A stretch of 64,000 bases of DNA from Iodidimonas sp. SYSU 1G8 (lineage in GTDB: Bacteria > Pseudomonadota > Alphaproteobacteria > SMXS01): positions 992,001 through 1,056,000 of the forward strand of contig NZ_JBBYXJ010000001.1 of NCBI RefSeq assembly GCF_039655775.1, in the 5' to 3' direction. Positions 7,878 to 16,467 of this stretch are shown piece by piece. Position numbers and translations under genes: made by a program. How positions within the stretch are numbered: position 1 is the first letter of the stretch; each line of letters begins with the position of its first letter. The notes under the pieces were generated by a model. That model was not told where the DNA came from, ran no database searches, and saw nothing but the letters and a program-made list of their open reading frames with translations.

Positions 7878-9248
7878 ATGCGCAGCCTGTTTGTCATGGC
7901 ACTGGTTTTTGCCTGGGTTCCCGCCATCGCTATGTGGCCCTATCTGGGCATCGTGGTGTGGATGTGGATTTCCTACATGAACCCGCACCGCCTCACCGAT
8001 GGCATGGCGTACGACTTTCCCGTCGCCGAAATCGTCGCCATCGCCACGCTTCTGGCCTGGGTGTTCTCGCGCGAGCGCAAGGAACTGCCCATGCGTCCGC
8101 TCGTGGTGCTGATCCTCGTCTATACGATCTTCACGACGATCACGTCCGCCACGTCGCTGAACCCGCCGCTGGCGTGGGAGAAGTGGGAGGTCTTCGTCAA
8201 GGTGATCCTGTTCACGCTGATCACCATCCCGCTGATCAACACCCGCGAGCGGCTGCACGCGATCATCTGGGTGATGGTGATCTCCTGCGGGTATTTCGCC
8301 ATGCGCGGCGGACTGTTCACCGCGCTGACCCTGGGCGCCTACCGGGTTTTCGGCCCGCCGGGCACCTTCCACGGCGACAACAACGGCATCGCGGTCACCT
8401 TCCTGATGATCCTGCCGCTGATCCGCTATCTGCAACTGCAGACCGAAAACCGCTTCGCCTGGTTCTGCTTTCTCGGCGCGCAGATTCTGACCCTGTTCGC
8501 GGTGTTCGGCACCCAGTCTCGCGGCGCGCTGGTCGCATTGCTCGCCATGACGATCTATCTGCTGATCCGGTCGCGCCGGATCGGCACCATGATCGTCATC
8601 GGCGTCGCCGGGCTACTGGCGTACAACTTCATGCCGGAGGAGATGAAGGAGCGTCAGGGCACGACCCTCGACTACCAGGAAGACGCCTCGGCCATGGGTC
8701 GGATCACCATGTGGAATTTCGCCATCGACGTGGCGAACGACCGTCCGATCGTCGGCGGCGGCTTCAACGTCTTCTATGACAACCCGACCCGCGCCCGCCT
8801 GCTGCCGCGCAACGAAAAAGGCGAGCAGGAACAGGGCCGCGCCGCCCACAGCATCTATTTCGAAGTCCTGGGCGAGCACGGCTATGTCGGCCTCGGACTC
8901 TACCTGCTGACCGGCGTCTGGGCTTTCTTCGCCGCCGAGCGCCTGGCCGCGCGCGGCCGGCGGCGGCCCGACACGAAATGGGCGTCGGATCTGGCGCGGA
9001 TGATCCAATACAGTCTGATCGGGTTCGCGGTCGGCGGCGCGTTCCTGACCAAGGCGACCTTCGACCTCTACTATCATCTGCTGGCCCTGATCGTGATCAC
9101 CGAACTGCTGGTGGCCAAGGCGGCGAAGACGGAAGTACCGGAGGTGATTCCGCCCGGCGACCCGATCCTCGCCTTCTTCCTGAAGCCACGGCTCAAGGCG
9201 TTCAAGCCGCCAGCCGGCGGCGCGCGGGATTTCCGCAAGCCCCGTTAG
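7878..9248 (+). CDS. Putative O-glycosylation/polysaccharide ligase (Wzy/WaaL-like), exosortase A system-associated
   Basis: A 456-residue polytopic inner-membrane protein with about ten hydrophobic segments. The opening (VFAWVPAIAMWPYLGIVVWMW, shown in part) and the loop GTFHGDNNGIAVTFLMILP fit the ligase group linked to exosortase A. The Wzy_C-type region includes GTQSRGALVALLAM and the large periplasmic loop AAHSIYFEVLGEHGYVGL. It should join lipid-linked glycans to an acceptor, either by chain polymerisation or by transfer to sorted proteins. It runs with the hydrolase operon but is separated from it by 260 nt. It converges on the GT4 gene, with overlapping stops (TTAG at 9245-9248). Confidence 0.92.
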   Translation: MRSLFVMALVFAWVPAIAMWPYLGIVVWMWISYMNPHRLTDGMAYDFPVAEIVAIATLLAWVFSRERKELPMRPLVVLILVYTIFTTITSATSLNPPLAWEKWEVFVKVILFTLITIPLINTRERLHAIIWVMVISCGYFAMRGGLFTALTLGAYRVFGPPGTFHGDNNGIAVTFLMILPLIRYLQLQTENRFAWFCFLGAQILTLFAVFGTQSRGALVALLAMTIYLLIRSRRIGTMIVIGVAGLLAYNFMPEEMKERQGTTLDYQEDASAMGRITMWNFAIDVANDRPIVGGGFNVFYDNPTRARLLPRNEKGEQEQGRAAHSIYFEVLGEHGYVGLGLYLLTGVWAFFAAERLAARGRRRPDTKWASDLARMIQYSLIGFAVGGAFLTKATFDLYYHLLALIVITELLVAKAAKTEVPEVIPPGDPILAFFLKPRLKAFKPPAGGARDFRKPR

Positions 9249-10330
9249 GCCGAGACCAGCGCGCGGTAGGCCGCGACCATGCCGCCGAGATCGAACGCCT
9301 CGAAGGCGCGGCGCCTGTTGGCCTCGCCCAGGCGGCGGCGCAAGGACGGGTCCCGGGACAGCGCGAGAATGTGCCGCGCCAGACCATCCACGTCGCCAGC
9401 GGGCGTCAGGTACGGTGCGCTGTCGGGGGCGATCATCAGCCTGACATCGCCCACATCCGTCGATACGACCGGTAATCCGGCCGCCATCGCCTGCAGCACG
9501 CTGTTTGGCGTCTGCTCGGTCTCCGACGACAGGACGAACACGTCCAGTTTCGGATAGACGTTCTCCACATCCGTGACAAAGCCGGTGAATTCAGTATCCG
9601 CCGTCAGACCAAGCGCCGTGGCGCGCGCTTCGAGGGCCTGCCGCTCGAGGCCATCTCCCGCGATGACCAGCCGCGCAGGGACCGTGGCGCGGACGATGGC
9701 GAACGCGTCCAGCAGTAGATCCAGTCGCTTCTCCTCGCGCAGCACCGCGACAGTTCCGATGGTGAACGGTCGTGGGCCGGCAGGGGATGCCTCGGCGGCG
9801 GCGGCGAAGAGCGCGCAGTCGATGCCGTCCGGCACCAGCACCAGCCGCGCCGGGTTCAGCCGCCAGCCGGACACGGCACGATCGCGCAACCGGCGCGAGG
9901 GCACGATCACCCGTACGTCGCCGCTCAGGACCAGTCGGCGGATCAGGGCGCGGCGGCGGTAGTCCCTGTCCGCTTCCTCGGACCCGAACCCGCTTTCCAC
10001 ATGCAGCCGCCGGCAGCCCGGCAGTCCGCATGCGGCCAGCACCCATTCGATGCTGCCCCAGTTATTGGTGAGCAGCACATCGGGTCGCAGCCGGCGCAGC
10101 AGACGCCGACAGGCCAGCAAGTGCCCCGGCGGCCCGCCGCGCGCCGCCGGCGCGTCGACGAAATCGATCTCCAGATCGGGGGCCAGCCGGTCGCGGCACT
10201 CCAAATTGCCGTTGAGCGAAATGATCGAATGCCGGAAGCCTTTGCCCAGCGCATTGATCCAGGTGGCCGTCCGGGTCTGGACGCCGCCCAGTTCGAACGC
10301 CGGGAAAACATGAACAAGATGCCGCGTCAC
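9245..10330 (-). CDS. GT4-family glycosyltransferase of the exopolysaccharide locus
   Basis: A GT-B fold glycosyltransferase of 361 residues. HVFPAFELGGVQTR is the usual N-terminal donor/acceptor loop. The C-terminal nucleotide-sugar domain has VPDGID, GTVAVLREEKRLDLLLDAF and AMAAGLPVVSTDVGD. The open frame extends to an ATG at 10423 inside the preceding TPR gene; a GTG at 10330 starts directly before the first beta strand and avoids that overlap, so I prefer it, although no strong ribosome site is visible. In the EX7E motif the second Glu is Gln (EQTPNSVLQ). It should add a sugar to the growing lipid-linked repeat on the cytoplasmic face. Confidence 0.9.
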   Translation of the reverse strand: MTRHLVHVFPAFELGGVQTRTATWINALGKGFRHSIISLNGNLECRDRLAPDLEIDFVDAPAARGGPPGHLLACRRLLRRLRPDVLLTNNWGSIEWVLAACGLPGCRRLHVESGFGSEEADRDYRRRALIRRLVLSGDVRVIVPSRRLRDRAVSGWRLNPARLVLVPDGIDCALFAAAAEASPAGPRPFTIGTVAVLREEKRLDLLLDAFAIVRATVPARLVIAGDGLERQALEARATALGLTADTEFTGFVTDVENVYPKLDVFVLSSETEQTPNSVLQAMAAGLPVVSTDVGDVRLMIAPDSAPYLTPAGDVDGLARHILALSRDPSLRRRLGEANRRRAFEAFDLGGMVAAYRALVSA

Positions 10331-10370
10331 GGTCCAGCGCCGGCGTGGTGGCGCGTGCCGGGTCGAGCGG

Positions 10371-13172
10371 TCACTTGCAGGATTGCGCTTCCCTGAGCTT
10401 GCGTACGGCGTCGCGCTGGGCAAAGTCCGTGCCGCTTTGCATCACGGTGCCCAGGAGGCCACAAGCCTCGTCCTTGCGGCCCTGCTTCACGCGCGCGAGC
10501 GCCAGATGATACTGGATTTCAGGCTCATCGGGCGCCAATGCCGATGCCTCCTCGAGCAGGGCGGCGCCCTGGTCCACGCTCCCCTGCTCGATCAGCACCC
10601 AGCCATACGTGTCCTTCACGACCGCCGCGTTGGGCGCCAGTTCATAGGCGCGCTTGGCCTCGGGCAGCGCACGGGGATCTCGGACGGTCTGGTACAGCCA
10701 CGCCAGATTGTTGAGCACCATGGGATTGTTGCCATCCTGCTCCTTCAACTTCTGATGGTGCAGGATCGACTTCTGCGGATCATCCGCCGTCAGATAGGCG
10801 CTGGCCAGGATACGGCGGATCTGTTGATCGCCCGGCGTGCGGGACAGCCAGTCCTCGAGCACCTTGAAACCGTCTGCCTGCCTCTTGGCCTCGGTATAGC
10901 CGTAGTAGAGCCGCAGCGCCGATTCCGCTGAATCGATTTTCTTCTCCGCCGCGCGGTATGCCTCGAGCGCCTGCTCCATCTTGCCCATTTTGGCGTTCAC
11001 ATGGCCGACCAGCAGATCGCCCATGGGCATCTGCGGCTGGGCCGCCCGTAGCGCCGTCGCGATTTCCATGGCGGTCTGGTAGCGCTGGCTGTCGACTTCC
11101 AGATTGATCAGGTCCATCACCGCCGGCACCAGCTTGGGATCCAGCTTCAAGGCCTGCTGATAGGACGCGCGGGCGCCCAGAGCGTCGCCGGAGAGCAGCT
11201 GAGCCCGGCCCAGCGCATACATCACGTTGGCGTTGTCCTTGGCGAGACCGGACAGCCGCGTATAGGTGGCCACCGCGCTGACGGAATCGCCCGCCAGCAT
11301 CTGCGTGCGCCCCAGCGCCTCGATGACGTCGGGTCGGTCGGGAATGCGCCGGTCGAGCGCGCTCGCCGTCGCCAGCGCCTTCACCACGTCGCCTGCCTGC
11401 AGGTAAAGCTCGATGAGCCTGAGACCGGCGACGGGCGACTTAGGGTTCTCCGCCGCGGCCTTTTCCAGCCACTTCACCGCGTCGGCCCGCTTGTTGCGGC
11501 TCAGCGCGACGCGAGCCAGTTCGATCATCGCCCCCTCGTTCTTGGGGTCGCGCTTCAGGACTTCCTGAAAGCGCCCCTCGGCGGCCGCGTAATCCTTGCC
11601 CTGAACGTCGAGCCGGGCGAGATTCTGGGCCGCGGGCAGATAGTTGGGGTCGGCGGTCAACGCGGCCTGGAACGCCGCGCGCGCCTCGGCGGGGTTGTTC
11701 TTGCCCCGAAACACCACGCCCTTGAGATTGAGCGCGACCGGATCCTTCGGCGCGGTGCGCAGCATGTCGTTGATCTGCTTGAGCGCCGAATCATAGTCGC
11801 GGTTGAACAGGTGGTAACGGATCAGCAGGAGCTGCGGCCGCTTGGCTTCCGGGTCCTCGCGCACGGCGGTCTGCAGGTCGCGCACCGCGTCGCCGCCCTG
11901 CCCCGCGGCCATGCGGGCCACGGCAAGCTGCGTCTTGTAGGTGCTTTCGCCCGGTGCCAGCGACGAGGCCTTCTGAAACAGCTCGATCGCCCTGGGATAG
12001 TTGCCAGCCCCCATATGGGCGGCGCCCGCCAGCGCCAGAAGGCGCGCATCGGGCTGAGGCAGGGTGGTAAGCGGATCGAAAATCTTCACCGCGTCGTCGA
12101 AGCGGCCCTGGCGCACCAGCGTGGAGCCCAGAAGACGCCGGCCGTTGACATTGTCGGGCACCGCCGCGACGAACGCATTGAGACTGGTAAAAGCCTGCTC
12201 GAGATTGCCCTGGGCGTACGCGATCGCGCCCCTGAGATACTGGGCCGGAAGATAGGAATCGAGCGCGGTGCCCGCGCGCTGCAGGACCGACTGGGCGCCG
12301 GCGTAATCCTGCTTCTTGGTCAGGATCAGCGCATTGAGATAAAGGGCTAGCGGATGCTTGGCCGCCAGTTCCAGGGCCGTATCGATATTTTTCTGCGCTT
12401 CGGCGTCCCGGTCCATGTCGATGAGCGCGGCGGCACGGCCGAGCAGGGCTTCGACATGGCGCGGGTTGGCCTTCAACAGCCCGTCAAAGGTTGCCAGCGC
12501 GGCGGGAAGCTGGCGCTGCATGCGCTGCATCTCGCCCTTCAGCACCTTGGCGCCCGCGAAAGAGGGATCGATCACCAGCGCTTCATCGATCAGGGCGATG
12601 GCCCGCTCGTTCTCCTTGCGCTGGATCAGCACCCGCGCGTGGCCGATCTTGGCCGAGGTCGATCGCGGCGCCAGTTCGGTCGCCGCCTCGAAGGCCGCCT
12701 GTGCCTCGTCGAAACGCTCGAGGCCCAGATAGGCGCGCCCCCGCAGCGCCATGGCGGCCGACCGCTGCACCGCATCGACGCCCTGCGGCTGGATCTCCTT
12801 GAGGACGTCCTGGAACTTGCCCTGCGCCAGCATGGCCTCGCCGATCTGGTTGCGCACCTCGTCTGTGTCGCGGCCATAGGCGAGCGCGGCGCGGAACTCC
12901 TTTTCAGCCGACGGCCCCTGCTGGGCCATCATGTACATCTGGCCGAGCATGAAACGCGCGTCGGCGTCCTTGGGGTTGTCCTTCAGGGCGTTCTTCAGCA
13001 GGTCGACGGCTTTCTGCGCCTCGCCCTTGTCGAGATGCGCCTGGGCCTCGATCAGGAGCGGCTTTCGCGAGGCGGGCTCCGGCGCGCCATACACGACCGT
13101 CGGTAGGATGCAGAGAGACAGCAGTACCGATCCTGTCCGGACTAAGTGTCGTGCAGATCCGACTGGAAACAT
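10371..13172 (-). CDS. prsT: PrsT-type TPR protein of PEP-CTERM systems
   Basis: A 933-residue protein made almost wholly of tetratricopeptide repeats (more than twenty 34-residue units such as AEKEFRAALAYG and ALGARASYQQALKLDP). It matches the giant TPR family that accompanies exosortase A. The ATG at 13172 gives a signal peptide (LLSLCILPTVVYG then APEPAS); the open frame starts further upstream at 13238 but would put charged residues before the signal. The family is usually described as lipoproteins; here no lipobox Cys sits at the cleavage site, so this member is probably soluble in the periplasm. The likely role is a scaffold for polysaccharide assembly or PEP-CTERM protein handling. It lies between the GT4 and the priming transferase on the same strand. 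Confidence 0.92.
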   Translation of the reverse strand: MFPVGSARHLVRTGSVLLSLCILPTVVYGAPEPASRKPLLIEAQAHLDKGEAQKAVDLLKNALKDNPKDADARFMLGQMYMMAQQGPSAEKEFRAALAYGRDTDEVRNQIGEAMLAQGKFQDVLKEIQPQGVDAVQRSAAMALRGRAYLGLERFDEAQAAFEAATELAPRSTSAKIGHARVLIQRKENERAIALIDEALVIDPSFAGAKVLKGEMQRMQRQLPAALATFDGLLKANPRHVEALLGRAAALIDMDRDAEAQKNIDTALELAAKHPLALYLNALILTKKQDYAGAQSVLQRAGTALDSYLPAQYLRGAIAYAQGNLEQAFTSLNAFVAAVPDNVNGRRLLGSTLVRQGRFDDAVKIFDPLTTLPQPDARLLALAGAAHMGAGNYPRAIELFQKASSLAPGESTYKTQLAVARMAAGQGGDAVRDLQTAVREDPEAKRPQLLLIRYHLFNRDYDSALKQINDMLRTAPKDPVALNLKGVVFRGKNNPAEARAAFQAALTADPNYLPAAQNLARLDVQGKDYAAAEGRFQEVLKRDPKNEGAMIELARVALSRNKRADAVKWLEKAAAENPKSPVAGLRLIELYLQAGDVVKALATASALDRRIPDRPDVIEALGRTQMLAGDSVSAVATYTRLSGLAKDNANVMYALGRAQLLSGDALGARASYQQALKLDPKLVPAVMDLINLEVDSQRYQTAMEIATALRAAQPQMPMGDLLVGHVNAKMGKMEQALEAYRAAEKKIDSAESALRLYYGYTEAKRQADGFKVLEDWLSRTPGDQQIRRILASAYLTADDPQKSILHHQKLKEQDGNNPMVLNNLAWLYQTVRDPRALPEAKRAYELAPNAAVVKDTYGWVLIEQGSVDQGAALLEEASALAPDEPEIQYHLALARVKQGRKDEACGLLGTVMQSGTDFAQRDAVRKLREAQSCK

Positions 13173-13245
13173 GCGCTGAACCCCTCGCTTCGCTGTGGTG
13201 CGCACTATAGCCCCCGCCCTCATGCGATCAAAGCCCAACCCTCGC

Positions 13246-14637
13246 TCAACGCGCGCCGCTGGGAAACAGGATGACGCGGACGGTCTTGATCAGGATCAGG
13301 ATATCCAGAACGACCGAGAAGTTCTTGATGTAGTACAGGTCGTACTGAAGCTTCTGCCGGGCGTCCTCGACCGACGCACCGTAAGGATAGTTGACCTGGG
13401 CCCATCCCGTGATACCTGGCCGTACCGTATGCCGTTCGGCGAAATAGGGCAGCTCGCGCGACAATTCCTCGACAAAATAGGGCAATTCCGGCCTCGGACC
13501 GACAAAGCTCATGTCGCCCTTGAGCACGTTGAATATCTGGGGCAGCTCGTCGATCCTCAGCTTGCGGATGACACGCCCGACACCGGTGATGCGGGGATCG
13601 TTCGTCGACGCCCATTTTGGCCCGCCGGCTTCGGCGTCGGTGCGCATGCTCCGAAACTTGTAGAGGCGGAAGACACGTCCATGCTGGCCGACCCGGTCCT
13701 GGCGAAAAAAGACCGGGCCCGGGCTGGTCAGGCGGATCAGCAGCGCCGCGACAATAGTCACCGGCATGGTCAGTGTGACCAGCACGGCACTGGCCAGCAG
13801 ATCGATACCGCGCTTGATGAACAGCCGGAGCTGTCCACCGGTGGATCCTTCGGAATAGATCAGCCAGCTGGGCAGGAAGCCGTGCAGATCCACCTTGCCC
13901 GTCTCCCGCTCCATGAAGGCGGCGTAGTCGGTGATCCGGATGCCGGCCAGACGGCAGTCGAGCAGGTCACGCACCGGGAGGCTGCCACGGCGCTCCTCCA
14001 TGGCGGTGACGATCTCGTCGATCTGCTGGCTGACGGCGAAATCCCTGAGCGAGCCGATCTCGTCGCGATACCGCATCTGATCGGGCCCGACGGCGACCTG
14101 TTCCTGGGCCATGCGCACGAACACCACGCTGTGGAACCCCCGCGAGCGCTCGGCTTCCTGAATCTCCAGTATCCGGGACGCAAGCTTGCCGGCACCGAGA
14201 ACCAGGAGCCGGCGCTTGAACACGTCGAGGTCCAGAATACCAAGGAAGACGGCGCGCAGCAGCACGATCGCCGAGAATCCCAGAACGACGCCGGAGACGA
14301 AGATGCTGCGCCAGATGGCCACCCGCGGATAAAGAAAAAAGATCAGCGCGAGAATCAGGGCGCTGAGGGCAAACGCCGCCGTCAAGGTGACCATGGTCCG
14401 GCGCAGGTTGCGGCAGGTGTCGCGCTGGTAGAGCCCCAGCACCAGCATCACGGACTGGATGGTGACGATAAAGACCAGGTATTCGATCGTGGGGTCTTCG
14501 AGACTGTGATCCGACAAGCCGGCGAATGACAGGCGCAGATACTGCGCGCCATAGATGGCGCCCAGCAGCACGATCGTCTCAAGCAGCGCGAGCCCCAGTA
14601 CCGCCCGAGAGAAATAGTGCCCGAACACTCTGATCAT
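13246..14637 (-). CDS. EpsB-type undecaprenyl-phosphate sugar phosphotransferase (priming glycosyltransferase)
   Basis: A 463-residue polyprenyl-phosphate sugar-1-phosphate transferase. The N-terminal half has several membrane helices and a nucleotide-binding-like domain (LLVLGAGKLASRILEIQEAE). The C-terminal catalytic half has KRGIDLLASAVLV, GPVFFRQDRVGQHGRVFRLYKFRSM, then IDELPQIFNVLKGDMSFVGPRPE. It starts polysaccharide synthesis by loading the first sugar phosphate on undecaprenyl phosphate in the inner membrane. It is the first gene of the minus-strand block and diverges from manC across 203 nt. The family is the one seen in exosortase A loci. Confidence 0.95.
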   Translation of the reverse strand: MIRVFGHYFSRAVLGLALLETIVLLGAIYGAQYLRLSFAGLSDHSLEDPTIEYLVFIVTIQSVMLVLGLYQRDTCRNLRRTMVTLTAAFALSALILALIFFLYPRVAIWRSIFVSGVVLGFSAIVLLRAVFLGILDLDVFKRRLLVLGAGKLASRILEIQEAERSRGFHSVVFVRMAQEQVAVGPDQMRYRDEIGSLRDFAVSQQIDEIVTAMEERRGSLPVRDLLDCRLAGIRITDYAAFMERETGKVDLHGFLPSWLIYSEGSTGGQLRLFIKRGIDLLASAVLVTLTMPVTIVAALLIRLTSPGPVFFRQDRVGQHGRVFRLYKFRSMRTDAEAGGPKWASTNDPRITGVGRVIRKLRIDELPQIFNVLKGDMSFVGPRPELPYFVEELSRELPYFAERHTVRPGITGWAQVNYPYGASVEDARQKLQYDLYYIKNFSVVLDILILIKTVRVILFPSGAR

Positions 14638-14840
14638 GAAGCCGGGCCTTTCTTGCGTCGGTGGGGCAGCTTTTGAAGCGTCACCTGGAATCCCCCAATC
14701 CCGCCATCAGCATAACCGCCCCCGGCCGGAACCCAAACAGCAACATGGCGGTGGCGCGCATGCGTTCCTATTTCTCGGGGGTTGACCCTCTCCATCGCAT
14801 GGCCGCACACTTCAAGCGGGCCCTAATATCGAGTAAGCGG

Positions 14841-16265
14841 ATGTCTCATAAAATCCACCCCGCCATCCTGTGTGGCGGGTCGGGGACGCGCCTATGGCCG
14901 TTGTCGCGCCGCAGTCACCCCAAGCAGCTGCTTTCCCTTGTCGATCCGCTGAGCCTGTTGCAGGTCACCGCTCGCCGCTTCGCCGATACCGGGCTGTTCG
15001 CACCGCCCATCGCCCTGTGCAGCGAGGCCTACCGGTTCATCATCGCCGAACAGATGCACGCCGCCGGCATGGCGCCGGGCGCCGTTATCCTGGAGCCGGC
15101 TGGCCGGAACACGGCGCCGGCGGCGGCGGTCGCCGCGCTATGGGCGCGCCGGCAGGATCCCGAGGCACTCGTGCTGCTGTCCCCATCGGATCATGTCATC
15201 GGCGACCTCGCGGCGTTTCGAACGGCGATCGACGCCGCCGCCGAGATCGCCGTCCGAACCGGCGCCCTGGTCACCTTCGGTATCAAGCCGGACCGGCCCG
15301 AGACGGGCTATGGCTACATCGAGGCTGGCGAGCCGATCGACGGGACCACTGCCCTTGCCGTGACACGATTCGTCGAAAAACCCGACCTTGCGACGGCACG
15401 CGCCTATGTGGACGGAGGCCGCCATCTCTGGAACAGCGGCCTGTTTCTGTTTCGCGCCACGGACTTCCTGTCCGAGTTGGCCCGGCTCGAGCCGGACATG
15501 CTGGCCGCATGCGAGGAAGCGTTCGAGAAGGCCCGCACCGATCTGGATTTTGTCCGTCTCGACGAGGAAAGCTTTGGGCGGTCCCCATCCAATTCCATCG
15601 ATTACGCCGTGATGGAACGCACCGAACGGGCAGCCGTCGTGCCCGTGTCGATGGGCTGGAGCGACGTAGGTTCATGGAGCGCCCTGCGGGACGTCGCGGA
15701 GCAGGATGCTGCTGGCAACGCGGTGTGGGGCGACGTCCTCGCCATCGATACGCGAAACAGCCTCGTCCGCAGCGAGGGGCCACTGGTCGTTACCTACGGT
15801 CTCGACAATCTCGTCGTCGTCGCGACCAAGGACGCGGTCCTGGTATCCACGGCCGATGCCGCGCAGGACCTGAAGACCGTCGTGTCCCGCCTGGAAGCGC
15901 TGAAGCGCGAGGAAACCGAGTCCCATGCGCGGGTCTTCCGGCCGTGGGGCTGGTTCGAGACCATGGATCTGGGGCCCGGCTTCAAGGTCAAGCGCATCGC
16001 CGTCAAACCCGGTCAGAGGCTTTCCCTGCAAAGCCACAAGCACCGGGCCGAGCATTGGGTGGTCGTCAATGGCGTGGCCGAGGTCACGCGGGGCGAGGAA
16101 GTGACCCGGCTCGAGGCCAACCAGTCCACCTACATTCCAGCCGGCACGACCCACCGCCTTGGCAACGCGGGCGACTCAGAGCTTCAGATCATCGAGGTGC
16201 AGTCCGGCGGCTATCTCGGCGAGGATGACATCGTCCGTTTCGACGACATTTACGGGCGGAGTTGA
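14841..16265 (+). CDS. manC: Mannose-1-phosphate guanylyltransferase / mannose-6-phosphate isomerase (bifunctional)
   Basis: A 474-residue enzyme that makes GDP-mannose from mannose-1-phosphate and GTP, with a second type II phosphomannose isomerase domain. The nucleotidyltransferase signature is LCGGSGTRLWPLSRRSHPKQ (residues 10-29), followed by FVEKPD and NSGLFLF. The C-terminal cupin (residues 370-474) has FRPWGWFETMD, GQRLSLQSHKHRAEHWVVV and PAGTTHRLGN. The open frame begins at 14661, but the ATG at 14841 (MSHKIHPAIL) matches the family start. The gene supplies GDP-mannose to the locus, so the exopolysaccharide probably contains mannose or a GDP-mannose-derived sugar. Confidence 0.95.
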   Translation: MSHKIHPAILCGGSGTRLWPLSRRSHPKQLLSLVDPLSLLQVTARRFADTGLFAPPIALCSEAYRFIIAEQMHAAGMAPGAVILEPAGRNTAPAAAVAALWARRQDPEALVLLSPSDHVIGDLAAFRTAIDAAAEIAVRTGALVTFGIKPDRPETGYGYIEAGEPIDGTTALAVTRFVEKPDLATARAYVDGGRHLWNSGLFLFRATDFLSELARLEPDMLAACEEAFEKARTDLDFVRLDEESFGRSPSNSIDYAVMERTERAAVVPVSMGWSDVGSWSALRDVAEQDAAGNAVWGDVLAIDTRNSLVRSEGPLVVTYGLDNLVVVATKDAVLVSTADAAQDLKTVVSRLEALKREETESHARVFRPWGWFETMDLGPGFKVKRIAVKPGQRLSLQSHKHRAEHWVVVNGVAEVTRGEEVTRLEANQSTYIPAGTTHRLGNAGDSELQIIEVQSGGYLGEDDIVRFDDIYGRS

Positions 16266-16467
16266 GGTTTTCCGGCCCAATTTACATAAAAATCGTAATA
16301 CATTCTCCCATGAGCGATGCCGAGATGGTATTGGGATGAGATTCCTGACATCGTTCAGGGTCGCCTCCAGGTAGCTGCCGATCCATGTCGACGGATCCGG
16401 CTGGACGGCGCAGGGCCAATATCGGAGGGCGCGCCGCAGCGGGCAGGCCGTTTCCGGGAGTATCGGA
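16266..16467. other. Intergenic region before the PEP-CTERM gene
   Basis: This is 202 nt between manC and the PEP-CTERM protein. It has one clearly AT-rich patch at 16276-16304 (includes TTTACATAAAAATCG) that could hold a promoter, but I cannot place a -35/-10 pair with normal spacing. No sigma-54 GG-N10-GC element is evident, although PEP-CTERM genes are often sigma-54 dependent. Confidence 0.4.

Noticed and set aside
14824-14829. TAATAT as a -10 box for manC
   Set aside because: TTGACC at 14782-14787 is 36 nt away, too far for a -35, and the box would leave only a few nt of leader without a ribosome site.
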